Shown here piece after piece: positions 24,824 through 33,860 of a DNA stretch of 37,504 bases (positions within the stretch are counted from its first letter, which is position 1; each line of letters begins with the position of its first letter). The stretch spans positions 1 to 37,504 of the forward strand of contig NZ_JAAOEN010000005.1 in NCBI RefSeq assembly GCF_011320225.1, written 5' to 3'. The notes below the pieces were generated by a model. That model was not told the DNA's origin. It saw only the letters and a list, made by a program, of their open reading frames with translations, and made no database searches. This DNA comes from Phytoactinopolyspora limicola. GTDB lineage: Bacteria; Actinomycetota; Actinomycetes; Jiangellales; Jiangellaceae. The position numbers were made by a program, and so were the translations under genes.

Positions 24824-26134
24824 GTGCTCAGAGTGTTCGCTCAGGCGGTCCGTACGCCTGACCTGCGCCAGAAGCTGCTGTTCATGCTGGGCATCATTGT
24901 GCTGTTCCGGCTCGGCTCGGCGATCCCTACGCCGAACATCGACGTACGCGCGGTGAAGGAATGCGTCGACGTTCAACGCGAGGCCGAGGGTTTCGGGCTT
25001 TACGGCATGCTCGACCTGTTCACCGGCGGTGCGCTGCTCCAGCTCGCGATCTTCGCGCTGGGCATCATCCCCTATATCACCGCGGCCATCATCTTCCAGC
25101 TGCTCACGGTGGTGATTCCGAAGCTGGAGGCGCTGAAGAAGGAAGGCCAGTCCGGCCAGGCGCAGATCACCCAGTACACCCGGTATCTGACTATCGGGCT
25201 GGCGGTGTTGCAGTCCACCACGATCGTGACGCTCGCGGAGAGCGGGCGGCTGTTCCCGCAGTGTGGTGAAGAGATCGTTAGTAGCAACTCGGTGGCGTGG
25301 CTGGCGTTAATGATCTTGACCATGACGGCCGGCACCGCCGTCGTCATGTGGCTGGGTGAACTGATCACCGATCGCGGTATCGGCAATGGCATGTCGCTGC
25401 TGATCTTCACTCAGATCGTGGCGAGTATGCCCGGCATGTTCTGGAACATTCAGCTGACCCGCGGCTGGGGGATCTTCTCTCTGGTGCTCGTGGTGGCGTT
25501 GATCGTGGTCGGGCTGATCGTGTTCGTCGAGCTATCGCAACGCCGGATCCCGGTCCAGTACGCCAAACGGATGGTCGGGCGGAAGATGTATGGGGGTTCA
25601 TCCACCTACATCCCGTTGAAGATCAACCAAGCTGGCGTCATCCCTGTTATCTTCGCGTCGTCGCTGTTGTACATACCGATGCTGGCGGCACAGTTCAACG
25701 CCGACACGGGTTGGGCGGGCTGGGTCGAGCGACACTTCCAACGTGGCGACCACCCGTTGTATCTCGCCTTCTACTTCTTCCTCATCGTCGGGTTCGCGTT
25801 CTTCTACGTGAGCATTACGTTCAGTCCGAAAGACATCTCGGACAACATGAAGCGCTACGGCGGCTTCGTGCCGGGCATTCGGGCGGGACGACCAACCGAG
25901 GAATACCTGACCTACATCTTGAACCGGATCACGTCGGCCGGGGCGATCTACCTTGGTTTGGTGGCCCTGTTGCCGTTGATGGCGTTCAACATCATCAATC
26001 CGGGTCAGGGCTTGGCGTTCAGCAACACCTTTGGAGGTACCAGCATTCTGATCATGGTCGGAGTGGGTCTCCAGACAGTTCAGCAGATCGAGGGCCAGCT
26101 TCAGCAACGCAACTACGAGGGTTTCTTGAAGTGA
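24824..26134 (+). CDS. secY: Protein translocase subunit SecY
   Basis: This is the 436-residue channel subunit of the SecYEG translocon in the cytoplasmic membrane. GTG at 24824 has AGGAGG at 24810-24815. Ten hydrophobic segments can be followed. The plug-region GGALLQLAIFALGIIPYITAAI, the ITDRGIGNGMSLLIF segment, the cytoplasmic KRMVGRKMYGGSSTYIPLKINQAGVIPVIF loop and the GIRAGRPTEEYLTYILNRIT loop match the family. It ends the spc block and overlaps adk by four bases (GTGA). Confidence 0.97.
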   Translation: MLRVFAQAVRTPDLRQKLLFMLGIIVLFRLGSAIPTPNIDVRAVKECVDVQREAEGFGLYGMLDLFTGGALLQLAIFALGIIPYITAAIIFQLLTVVIPKLEALKKEGQSGQAQITQYTRYLTIGLAVLQSTTIVTLAESGRLFPQCGEEIVSSNSVAWLALMILTMTAGTAVVMWLGELITDRGIGNGMSLLIFTQIVASMPGMFWNIQLTRGWGIFSLVLVVALIVVGLIVFVELSQRRIPVQYAKRMVGRKMYGGSSTYIPLKINQAGVIPVIFASSLLYIPMLAAQFNADTGWAGWVERHFQRGDHPLYLAFYFFLIVGFAFFYVSITFSPKDISDNMKRYGGFVPGIRAGRPTEEYLTYILNRITSAGAIYLGLVALLPLMAFNIINPGQGLAFSNTFGGTSILIMVGVGLQTVQQIEGQLQQRNYEGFLK

Positions 26135-26709
26135 CGCGGTTACTGATCATGGGCCCTCCGGGGTCCGGCAAAGGCACCCAGGCCGAACTGGTCGCGGACT
26201 ACTTTGGTATCCCGGCCATCTCGACGGGCGATATCTTCCGGGCGAACGTCTCCGAAGGAACACCGCTCGGACTCGAGGCCAAGCAGTACCTGGACGCGGG
26301 TGACTACGTACCGGACGAGATCACCAACAACATGGTCCGCGATCGGCTCTCCCAGGCCGACACGGCCGACGGTTTCCTGCTCGACGGCTATCCTCGCACC
26401 ACCGCCCAGGTCGCCTTCCTCGACTCGGTGCTGGCCGAGCAGGGGGCTGCGCTCAACCACGTGGTCGAGTTGATCGTCGCCGAAGATGAGATCGTTTCGC
26501 GGCTGATGAAACGGGCCGCCGACGAAGGCCGGACGGACGATTCCGAAGACGTCATCCGCAACCGGATGCGCCTGTACAAGGAGCAGACGGCGCCGTTGAC
26601 GGCACTGTATGCCGAGCGTGGGCTGCTGGTGCGGGTGGACGGGATCGGTCCCGTCGACGAGGTCGCCGTCCGGGTCGAGAAAGCCATCGCCCCGGACGCC
26701 CCGCGGTAA
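26131..26709 (+). CDS. adk: Adenylate kinase, short-lid form
   Basis: This is the 192-residue adenylate kinase, converting ATP and AMP to two ADP in the cytosol. GTG at 26131 overlaps the secY stop; the longer open frame to 25711 lies inside secY. The P loop GPPGSGKGT is at residues 8-16. The AMP-binding STGDIFRANV and DGYPRTTAQ segments are present. The lid is short (DEGRTDDSEDVIRNRM) and lacks the four-Cys zinc lid of Gram-positive Firmicutes enzymes. map begins two bases downstream. Confidence 0.97.
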   Translation: MTRLLIMGPPGSGKGTQAELVADYFGIPAISTGDIFRANVSEGTPLGLEAKQYLDAGDYVPDEITNNMVRDRLSQADTADGFLLDGYPRTTAQVAFLDSVLAEQGAALNHVVELIVAEDEIVSRLMKRAADEGRTDDSEDVIRNRMRLYKEQTAPLTALYAERGLLVRVDGIGPVDEVAVRVEKAIAPDAPR

Positions 26710-26711
26710 CC

Positions 26712-27539
26712 ATGCGGGGCCGGAGCCCAGCGTTGGAGATCAAGAGCCCGAGTGATCTCGGCGGTATGCGAGCGGCCGGTCTGGTCGTGGCTGAGATCCA
26801 CGCGGTCATGCGCGAGGCCGTACGGCCCGGTGCTACTGGACGCGAACTCGACGCGATCGCCCGACGCGAGCTGGCGGCACGCGGCGCCACGTCGAATTTT
26901 CTCGGTTACCACGGCTTCCCGGCGACCGTCTGCGTATCCGTGAACGATGTCGTCGTTCACGGCATCCCGGACGACACGCCGTTCCAGGAGGGCGACATCG
27001 TTTCCTTGGACTTCGGCGCCGTCGTCGATGGCTGGCATGGCGATGCCGCGGTGACCATCCCAGTGGGTGAGGTGTCCGAGTCGGTTGCCCGGCTGCTGGT
27101 CGACTGTGAGGACGCATTGTGGGCCGGGATCGCCGCGATGCGCGCGGGAGCGCGGCTACGCGAGATCGGTACCGCCGTCGAACAGCTGGTCCGGTCCCGA
27201 GGTGAATACGGGATTGTCGAGGAGTACGGCGGCCATGGCATCGGTACCGCGATGCACCAGGATCCGCACGTGATGAACTACCGCACCCGGCAGCGCGGTC
27301 CCAAGCTGGAGCCGGGGCTCTGCCTGGCAGTCGAGCCCATGATCACTCTGGGGCAACCGCAGACCTACACGTTGTCCGACCGCTGGACGGTCAAGAGCAC
27401 CGACGGTGCCTGGGCGGCGCATTTCGAGCACAGCATCGCCGTGACCGACGGTGGGCCGTTCGTTCTGACCGCACCGGACGGCGGCGCCGCCCGGCTGAGC
27501 GAACTCGGTGTGCCCAACCCGGTGACCCTACCCCGCTGA
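26712..27539 (+). CDS. map: Methionine aminopeptidase, type I
   Basis: This is the 275-residue type I methionine aminopeptidase, which removes the initiator Met from nascent chains. The metal ligands appear as Asp100, Asp111, His175, Glu208 and Glu239, with His83 and His182 as the active-site histidines, by alignment to the E. coli enzyme. It lacks the extra N-terminal zinc-finger or SH3-binding extension. The last 30 residues are a short non-conserved tail. In most actinomycetes infA follows directly; here 5.9 kb of other genes intervene. Confidence 0.97.
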   Translation: MRGRSPALEIKSPSDLGGMRAAGLVVAEIHAVMREAVRPGATGRELDAIARRELAARGATSNFLGYHGFPATVCVSVNDVVVHGIPDDTPFQEGDIVSLDFGAVVDGWHGDAAVTIPVGEVSESVARLLVDCEDALWAGIAAMRAGARLREIGTAVEQLVRSRGEYGIVEEYGGHGIGTAMHQDPHVMNYRTRQRGPKLEPGLCLAVEPMITLGQPQTYTLSDRWTVKSTDGAWAAHFEHSIAVTDGGPFVLTAPDGGAARLSELGVPNPVTLPR

Positions 27540-27621
27540 CGGCTGCGCGCCGACACCCTGAGGGCGGAATCGGGGGCTACCCCTATGGCGGAGATCCACC
27601 GGGTTCCGGATACTTGAAGCC

Positions 27622-28119
27622 ATGGCGAGCCAACCTGACATGCGGGCCAGCGACTCCGACCGCGAGCGGGTGTCGGAGATACTCCGCGACGCCCACGGCG
27701 ACGGCCGGCTTAGCCAAGAGGAGCTTCTCGACCGGCTCGAGAGCACCTACAACGCACGTACCTATCACGAACTGGACCGGGTGATCGACGATCTGCCGTT
27801 GGCCCGTCGACCAGTCGCCGATGTGACCGACAAGATCGTGCAACGCCCGCGTTCTCAGCCGCGGCCAGCCAAGCGTTTCACGGCACAACGGGTCACACGT
27901 ACGCTCCTCAACGTCAGTTGGTGGACCTACGGCGCCGTCGTCGCCATGTGCACGGTGATCTGGATGCTGGTTCTTGTCGCCACCGACGTTGGCACTCAGT
28001 ATTTCTGGCCCTTGTGGGTCGCCGGACCGTGGGGAGTCGTGCTCGGCACGATCGAACTCGCGTACCGATCAAAGTGGGGTGACCCCCGCGCCGGCGGAGC
28101 CAACAACGCTCGTCCCTAG
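27622..28119 (+). CDS. DUF1707 and two-TM membrane protein
   Basis: This is a 165-residue protein of unknown function. Residues about 7-60 form a DUF1707 (SHOCT-like) domain: RASDSDRERVSEIL, then GRLSQEELLDRLESTYNART and a helix. A basic linker follows (about 72-93). Two hydrophobic segments at about 100-121 and 128-146 match the 2TM module common in actinomycete membrane proteins. The start is ATG 27622, but ATG 27640 would put the DUF1707 domain at the very N terminus, and neither has a strong ribosome-binding site. It lies 82 bases after map on the same strand and converges with the minus-strand regulator (17 bases between stops). Confidence 0.85.
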   Translation: MASQPDMRASDSDRERVSEILRDAHGDGRLSQEELLDRLESTYNARTYHELDRVIDDLPLARRPVADVTDKIVQRPRSQPRPAKRFTAQRVTRTLLNVSWWTYGAVVAMCTVIWMLVLVATDVGTQYFWPLWVAGPWGVVLGTIELAYRSKWGDPRAGGANNARP

Positions 28120-28136
28120 TGTCCTGCACAGTGGTG

Positions 28137-31100
28137 TCACCGGGTTCGGGCAGCCTGATGCTGCGTCAGCGGCGGCTGGGGCACACCGACGTCGCGTAGG
28201 AGGACGTCGAGGTCGGCGTCGGCACCGCGCTGATGTTCGGCGTCGAACACGGCAGCACCGAGTGCCCCACGCGCAGCGCTCGCGGCTCGGTGTACGTCGC
28301 TCTGGTCCGGGCCGGACAACGGCGCGCTGGCCACACGTCGTATCCGTGCGGCAGCGCCTAGTAGCTGAGCCGCTGACGCCGGCTGCTCACCGACGACGTG
28401 TGCACCCGCCATACCTTCGAGCGCGTGCGCGATCAGCAGTGGGTCGGCCGTCAAGCGCGCGGCGTCGAGACCGTCGAGTTGGCGCGCCAGAGCTGTTGGT
28501 GCATCGCCGCCTAGTTCGGCGATATGGCCAAGTTCCTTCATGACATGCGCGCGTGGTCGGGCCATCTGCCGGATGGCATGGCTGTCGGCGGCGCTGCGCA
28601 GGTAGAGCTCCGCGACGTCGAGGTCACCCGACCAGCGGGCGACGACGCCGAAACCGATCCGGGCGTAGAGCTCGCCGAAGGCGTCGGAATGTTCCCGGGC
28701 TACTCGTAGCGCGCGCTCTTGCAGCTCTCGTCCGAGATGACGGTTGCCGGTGAGCCAGGTGACCCGGCCGAGGCCGGACAACTTCCACGACACCTGTGAC
28801 CCCAGGCCCAGGTCCTCCGCCATCCGGAGCCCCTCCCGGTGGATGTCCGCGGCGCGTTCGTATTCGCCGCGGCGTTCGGCGAGCACAGCGGCAGGTTCGC
28901 CGGCTTCGACGAGTCCCCACGGGTCGTCGAGTTCGCGGAAAAGCTCGAGACTGCGCTCGCTGTCCTCGGCCATCGCGTCCAGATCGTTGTGCACCGCGCC
29001 GACCCAGGACCTGGCGCTGAGTGTGGTCGCGAGTAGCCAGCTATCTCCGACCGCGCGTGCACCCTGCACGGCGCGTTCGGCGAGGTCTTTGCTCATCTCC
29101 GTCTCACCGGTGGTGAACAGGATCGAGCTCAAGAACCACTGCGCCCAGGCCAGGTCACGCGGGGCGTCGATCTCCTCGTACGGTCGCAAGGCCGCTTCGA
29201 CCGGAGTGACGATGTCGGCGCCGGCATTGGTTGCGAGCGCGACGCCGCAGTACCACACCCCAGCCCGGGCCCGAAGACGGCGCGGAACGGATTCTACGCC
29301 GGGCATGCGCAGGGCGGTGCCCAGCAGCCGCTCCGCCTCGCGAAGCCGGCCACGGAGGTACAGGTACCAGGCAGTATTGTCCGCCAGGTCCAGCGCCTGA
29401 TGCGCAGCGTCGGTGCGGACGGCATGCTCGAAGGCTCGGCGTAGGTTGGCCGCCTCCGCGTCGAGCCTGCGCAGGGATCGTAGCTGCTCCCGCCCGCGGA
29501 GCCGGGAGGCGAGAGTGCCGGCGAGGGCGGTGTAGTAACGCGCGTGCCCTTCGGCGACGATGTCGGATTCGCCGGCCTCGTTGAGGCGCTCGCGGCAGTA
29601 CGTGGCCACCGACTCCAATAGTCGGTACCGTGGCTCGCGATCGGTGTCCTGCATAACGACAGTTACCAGCGACCGATCGACTAGACGGGTCAGAAGTGCG
29701 AGCACGTCGGAGGCCGCGACGCCGGCCCCGGCGCAGGTGGATTCGGCCGCTTCCAGGGTGCATCCGTCGGCGTGCCCGGCCAGCCGCCGCAACACCGCCT
29801 GTTCGTCCCGCGTGAGCAGGTTCCAGCTCCAATCTATGGTCGCCCGCAGAGTCTGATGTCGCGCCGGTACACCGCGCGGCGCACCGGTCAGCACGCGGAA
29901 CCGGTCGTCCAGCCGGGCGGACAGCTCATGTACACCCAGGGCGCGGAGGCGGGTGGCGGCCAACTCCAGGGCCAGCGGGATCCCGTCCAGCCGACGGCAG
30001 ATGTTCGCGACCGCAACGGCATCGTCGGCGTCGATCGCGAACCCGGGAGTGGCGGCCGCCGCGCGGCGCAGGAACAGTTCGGCGGCACTGCTCTTTCTCA
30101 GCTCCGCCGGGTCGGAGGCCACCGCTGGGTCGGGCACATCCAGCGGTGGCACGGAATAGACATATTCGCCGGGGATTCCCAGCGTCTCCTGGCTGGTGGC
30201 GAGGACACCGAGCCCGGACGTCGACCGTAGAATGGCCGCGGCGAACTCGGCCACCCCGTCGACCAGGTGCTCACAGTTGTCCAGCACAAGAAGTGTCCGA
30301 GAACCGTCGAGCGCCGCGACGAGTCTGGTCAGTGGACCCGACGCTCCCTTGGTCTCGGCTCCGGGCCGGACGTCAGGGAGGCCGATGGTCTCCGTCACGG
30401 CGTCGACGACGTCCGCCCACGGCGGCAGCGTGTCCGATGCGGAGCGCTGGGATCGCGGGCTGAGATCCACCAGCCAGACACCATCGGGATAACGGTTGGC
30501 GAGCTGGCTGGCGACCTCCACCGCTAGATGGGTCTTGCCCACCCCACCCGGACCGGTGAGCGTGACCAATCGTTCGGCTGCTGCCACATCCATGATCTCC
30601 GCGATCGCCTGGGATCGTCCGACCAGATCGGTCAGGGAACTCGGGAGGTTGGTCCGACGCGGTGTGGGGGGCTCGTTCGGCAGTGGAGCCCAGACCGTAC
30701 GTACCGGGGCCGAGGAGTTGACGTCGAGCTGCGGATCTTGCCGCAAGATCGCCTCGTGCAGACGGGCGACGGCGGTGCCTGGATCGAGTCCAAGTTCCGT
30801 ACGAAGCCGCCGCTGAAGCTCACGAAACGTCGCCAGTGACTCTCCCTGCCGCCCCGATCGGTAAAGGGCGAGCATCAGCGCCGCGCCGAGCCGCTCCCGG
30901 AGCGGATGGGCATGAACCAGATCGACCAGCTCACCCACCAACCGTCCATGGTCGCCGAGGGCCAGCCGTGCGTCGGCCTCGTCCTCAAGGGCGGTCAGCC
31001 TCGCCTCCTCCAGCCGGGCGATCGCCGCCTGCGTGAAGGGTTCGTCGGCGAAGTCGACGTACGGTTGACCTCGCCACAAACGTAAGGCCTGCCCGAACAG

Positions 31101-31472
31101 GGCCGCCCGCGATTCGTCGTCCCCGGTGTTCCGGGCCCGTTCGACCAAGATCCGGAAGCGTCCGGCGTCGATGTCGTCGGCGTTGGTTCGGAGCAGATAC
31201 CCGGCCGGGCCATGAACGACGAACTCACGCCCGCCCGGTTCGGCGTCGTCGAGCGCACGCCGCAGTAGCGACACTTTGGCGCGTAGCGCCCCGACCGGCT
31301 TTCCCGGCGCGTCCTGGCCCCACAGGTCCTCGACGAGCCGGTGAACCGGGGCCGGCTTGCCCTCGTGGACCAGCAGATCGGCCAGCAAAGTGCGCACCTT
31401 GCGTTCGGGCACCCGCACTGGGCGCCCATCGGCTGTCCACACCTCGAGTGGACCCAGCACCCCGAACCACAT
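28137..31472 (-). CDS. Large AfsR-like regulator: winged helix, BTAD, NTPase, TPR
   Basis: This is a 1111-residue putative multidomain activator. From the ATG at 31472 the N terminus MWFGVLGPLEVW starts an OmpR/SARP winged-helix domain (about 1-95). The bacterial transcriptional activation domain follows (about 96-245), with LDPGTAVARLHEAILRQDP at its end. An NB-ARC/STAND-type ATPase has the P loop GPGGVGKT at 307-314 and Walker B TLLVLDN ending near Asp398. The C-terminal ~400 residues are Ala/Leu/Arg-rich helical repeats of TPR type. The frame stays open to 31823, but that part overlaps the divergent exporter gene and is not conserved-looking. It is divergent from the MFS gene, across 166 bases that contain a tandem repeat. 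It probably controls the exporter and perhaps itself. The inducer is unknown. Confidence 0.88.
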   Translation of the reverse strand: MWFGVLGPLEVWTADGRPVRVPERKVRTLLADLLVHEGKPAPVHRLVEDLWGQDAPGKPVGALRAKVSLLRRALDDAEPGGREFVVHGPAGYLLRTNADDIDAGRFRILVERARNTGDDESRAALFGQALRLWRGQPYVDFADEPFTQAAIARLEEARLTALEDEADARLALGDHGRLVGELVDLVHAHPLRERLGAALMLALYRSGRQGESLATFRELQRRLRTELGLDPGTAVARLHEAILRQDPQLDVNSSAPVRTVWAPLPNEPPTPRRTNLPSSLTDLVGRSQAIAEIMDVAAAERLVTLTGPGGVGKTHLAVEVASQLANRYPDGVWLVDLSPRSQRSASDTLPPWADVVDAVTETIGLPDVRPGAETKGASGPLTRLVAALDGSRTLLVLDNCEHLVDGVAEFAAAILRSTSGLGVLATSQETLGIPGEYVYSVPPLDVPDPAVASDPAELRKSSAAELFLRRAAAATPGFAIDADDAVAVANICRRLDGIPLALELAATRLRALGVHELSARLDDRFRVLTGAPRGVPARHQTLRATIDWSWNLLTRDEQAVLRRLAGHADGCTLEAAESTCAGAGVAASDVLALLTRLVDRSLVTVVMQDTDREPRYRLLESVATYCRERLNEAGESDIVAEGHARYYTALAGTLASRLRGREQLRSLRRLDAEAANLRRAFEHAVRTDAAHQALDLADNTAWYLYLRGRLREAERLLGTALRMPGVESVPRRLRARAGVWYCGVALATNAGADIVTPVEAALRPYEEIDAPRDLAWAQWFLSSILFTTGETEMSKDLAERAVQGARAVGDSWLLATTLSARSWVGAVHNDLDAMAEDSERSLELFRELDDPWGLVEAGEPAAVLAERRGEYERAADIHREGLRMAEDLGLGSQVSWKLSGLGRVTWLTGNRHLGRELQERALRVAREHSDAFGELYARIGFGVVARWSGDLDVAELYLRSAADSHAIRQMARPRAHVMKELGHIAELGGDAPTALARQLDGLDAARLTADPLLIAHALEGMAGAHVVGEQPASAAQLLGAAARIRRVASAPLSGPDQSDVHRAASAARGALGAAVFDAEHQRGADADLDVLLRDVGVPQPPLTQHQAARTR

Positions 31473-31546
31473 GACGTCACGGTATCCAACCGTCAACGGA
31501 TCCGAATCCTTCCCGAACCTCGTTGGCGCAGCGTTGATCTCAGCGC

Positions 31547-31581
31547 CTAGTTCAGACCGGGGCACTAGTTCAGACCGAGGC
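31547..31581. promoter_or_regulatory. Tandem 17-base repeats, candidate operator
   Basis: CTAGTTCAGACCGGGGC (31547-31563) and CTAGTTCAGACCGAGGC (31565-31581) differ at one base and repeat with an 18-base period. They lie between the divergent regulator and exporter starts, about 60-90 bases from each. SARP/BTAD-type activators are known to bind direct repeats near the -35 region, so this is the best candidate binding site. That assignment is inference. Confidence 0.65.
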
Positions 31582-31638
31582 GAGCCATCGTGTCGCGGAC
31601 CGGCTGGGCCGGCCCCGTCGTAGAGGAGGAAAGAAGCC

Positions 31639-33285
31639 GTGTCCACAGCACCAGGCACCAAGCCCGGTGAGCGTGCCGGGCTCCGAGAGTGGATCGGACT
31701 GGCCGTCCTGGCCCTGCCGACGATCCTGATCGCGCTCGACCTGACCGTTCTGTATATGGCCCTGCCACATCTGGGCGCCGACCTCGGCGCCAGCAACACG
31801 CAGATGTTGTGGATGACCGACATCTACGGGTTCATGGTGGCGGGTTTGCTCATCACCATGGGGACGCTCGGCGATCGGATCGGCCGGCGGCGCCTGTTGC
31901 TTCTCGGGGCCGCGGCGTTCGGCGCTGCTTCGGTGTTGGCGGCCTATTCGACCAGCCCGGAGATGCTGATCGGAAGCCGAATGCTGCTGGGCATCGCCGG
32001 CGCGACCCTGATGCCGTCGACGTTGTCGCTGCTGAGCAACATGTTCAAAGACCCCAAACAGCGGTCGATGGCGGTCGGTGTGTGGATGATGTCGTTCGCC
32101 GGCGGCGGCATGTTGGGTCCCGCGGTCGGGGGCTTCATGCTCGAGCACTTCTGGTGGGGCTCGGTCTTCCTGCTCGGGGTTCCGGTCATGCTGCTCTTGC
32201 TGGGCGCCGGCCGGATCCTGCTGCCCGAGTACCGCAACGAAGCACCGGCCAGAGTTGACCTCATCAGCGTCGCGCTATCACTCGGCGCGATTCTCCCATT
32301 CGTCTTCGGCATCAAGGAGATCGCGAAGAACGGCGGTGTGACGGGCGGGCCGGCAGCAGCCCTCGTCGTCGGTGTGGTCGTTGGCGTCCTGTTCGTGCGG
32401 AGGCAAACCAGGCTGGCCGACCCCTTGCTCGACCTGAGTATGTTCCGCATCCGCCGGTTCAGCGGTGCGGTGATCGGGCTCACGCTGGCCGCGTTGACGC
32501 TGTCGTCGTTCGGTCTCTTCTTCACGCAGTACCTACAACTGGTCGAAGGGTTGTCGCCGCTGCGAGCCGGGTTGTGGTTCCTTCCGATGGGAGCCGCCGT
32601 CATCGCGAGTTCGTTCGTGGCGCCGTTGCTGGCCCGGCGGATCCGCCCACCGTTGCTGATCACCGCCGCGCTGGCCATCGCGGCGGGCGGCCTCGGCTCG
32701 TTGACTCAGCTGGGTGTGGAGTCCGGTCTGACCCTGCTGATCACCGGGAGTGTGCTCTTCGGGATCGGCATCATCCCCTTGCAGGTTCTCAGTGTGGACC
32801 TGGTGGTCGGGTCGGTGCCGCTGGACAAGACCGGGTCGGCTTCGGCCACATCGGAGACCGGAGGTGAATTCGGCATGGCGATGGGAATCGCGACGCTCGG
32901 AACCGTCGGCACCGCCGCGTATAGCAGCCGCATGGAAGGCATCATCCCGGCTGGTATCCCGGATGATGTCGCCAGCTCCGCCCAGGACAGTTTCGCCAAC
33001 GCCTTCGCAGCGGCGGCTGAGCTACCGTCCGCGTTGGGCGCCCAACTGGTGGCGTCGGCGAATGAGGCGTTCGTGTGGGGCTTCAACGTGGTCGCCGCGC
33101 TCAGCGCCGCCCTGCTCGGTGGTATCGCGGTGATGGTCATGACGGTCCTGCGTCATGTACGTCCGGTGGGTGAGACCGACGATGACCCCGCGGGTGCCGA
33201 TGCCGAAGGCGGAAATGATGGGACAGACGACGGACCGAACGACGATGACACCCGAGGTTTGGCTCCAGCACCGAATCTGACGTAG
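31639..33285 (+). CDS. MFS drug exporter, DHA2 (14-TM, QacA/EmrB-like) family
   Basis: This is a 548-residue major facilitator, probably a proton-driven exporter in the cytoplasmic membrane. GTG at 31639 has GAGGAGGA at 31623-31630. TM1 carries the DHA2 motif around ALDLTVLYMALPHL with Asp34, an acidic residue conserved in QacA-like pumps. Motif A is GDRIGRRR (78-85). Motif C is AGGGMLGPAVGG (about 154-165). About 14 hydrophobic segments can be counted. A final ~35-residue Asp/Gly-rich cytoplasmic tail is unusual. Its divergent pairing with the BTAD regulator suggests efflux of an antibiotic or a secreted metabolite. The substrate cannot be told from sequence. Confidence 0.9.
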   Translation: MSTAPGTKPGERAGLREWIGLAVLALPTILIALDLTVLYMALPHLGADLGASNTQMLWMTDIYGFMVAGLLITMGTLGDRIGRRRLLLLGAAAFGAASVLAAYSTSPEMLIGSRMLLGIAGATLMPSTLSLLSNMFKDPKQRSMAVGVWMMSFAGGGMLGPAVGGFMLEHFWWGSVFLLGVPVMLLLLGAGRILLPEYRNEAPARVDLISVALSLGAILPFVFGIKEIAKNGGVTGGPAAALVVGVVVGVLFVRRQTRLADPLLDLSMFRIRRFSGAVIGLTLAALTLSSFGLFFTQYLQLVEGLSPLRAGLWFLPMGAAVIASSFVAPLLARRIRPPLLITAALAIAAGGLGSLTQLGVESGLTLLITGSVLFGIGIIPLQVLSVDLVVGSVPLDKTGSASATSETGGEFGMAMGIATLGTVGTAAYSSRMEGIIPAGIPDDVASSAQDSFANAFAAAAELPSALGAQLVASANEAFVWGFNVVAALSAALLGGIAVMVMTVLRHVRPVGETDDDPAGADAEGGNDGTDDGPNDDDTRGLAPAPNLT

Positions 33286-33288
33286 AAT
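33259..33288 (+). promoter_or_regulatory. Candidate infA operon promoter inside the exporter 3' end
   Basis: TTGGCT (33259-33264) and TAGAAT (33283-33288) have an 18-base spacer. The -10 hexamer includes the exporter's TAG stop codon. The leader to infA (about 160 bases) can form a stem, CTGATC (33332-33337) with GATCAG (33366-33371), reinforced by C and G runs inside. This would give the infA-rplQ block its own transcription despite the upstream insertion. Confidence 0.5.
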
Positions 33289-33450
33289 CTGGCGTTGGCC
33301 CACTGTGGCTTGCCTGTTCGCGCCCTCGCGGCTGATCCCCGGAGTATCTCACTGGGGTGGGGTTTGATCAGGTCTCACCGCCCATGTCGCATCGTGGCGG
33401 TGGCGCAGTGTGCCGAGCGGACGGACCACGACCACAGAAGTGCGGAGGCT

Positions 33451-33672
33451 ATGCCGAAAAAAGACGGGGTCATCGAGATCGAGGGCACCGTGGCCGAAGC
33501 CCTGCCCAACGCCATGTTCCGGGTGGAGCTGGACAACGGTCACAAGGTGCTCGCGCACATTTCCGGAAAGATGCGCCAGTACTACATCCGGATCCTCCCT
33601 GAGGACCGAGTGGTGGTGGAGCTGAGTCCGTACGACCTGACCCGCGGTCGGATCGTCTACCGCTACAAGTAA
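33451..33672 (+). CDS. infA: Translation initiation factor IF-1
   Basis: This is the 73-residue IF-1, an OB-fold protein that occupies the A site during initiation. The ATG at 33451 gives [32 protein letters not shown] at 33444-33448 lies unusually close to the start, as is often seen for infA. The frame extending upstream to 33295 is leader. The [36 protein letters not shown] end is diagnostic. It starts the alpha-side cluster after the accessory island. Confidence 0.97.
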   Translation: MPKKDGVIEIEGTVAEALPNAMFRVELDNGHKVLAHISGKMRQYYIRILPEDRVVVELSPYDLTRGRIVYRYK

Positions 33673-33746
33673 CGAGACAACCGTTCACATGTGCGCAGGC
33701 GCGGCCGAGGCCGACCTCGCTGCACGCGTTCGATGAGAGAGATCTG

Positions 33747-33860
33747 ATGAAGGTCAAGCCGAGCGTCAAGCCCATGTGCGACCACTGCCGGGTGATCCGT
33801 CGTCACCGCCGGGTGATGGTGATCTGCAGCAACCCGCGGCACAAGCAGCGGCAGGGCTGA
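33747..33860 (+). CDS. rpmJ: Large ribosomal subunit protein bL36, zinc-binding form
   Basis: This is the 37-residue L36 protein, the smallest 50S protein, reading [20 protein letters not shown] and so on. The zinc ligands Cys11, Cys14, Cys27 and His32 are all present, so this is the zinc (C+) form. It lies 74 bases after infA, the usual order. A weak GAGAGA precedes the ATG. A hairpin, CGGCGGCC (33865-33872) with GGCCGCCG (33881-33888), follows directly, before the 210-base spacer to rpsM. Confidence 0.96.
   Translation: MKVKPSVKPMCDHCRVIRRHRRVMVICSNPRHKQRQG

Noticed and set aside
31473-31823. N-terminal extension of the BTAD regulator to 31823
   Set aside because: It overlaps the divergent exporter gene and the operator repeats; the winged-helix domain begins at the ATG at 31472.
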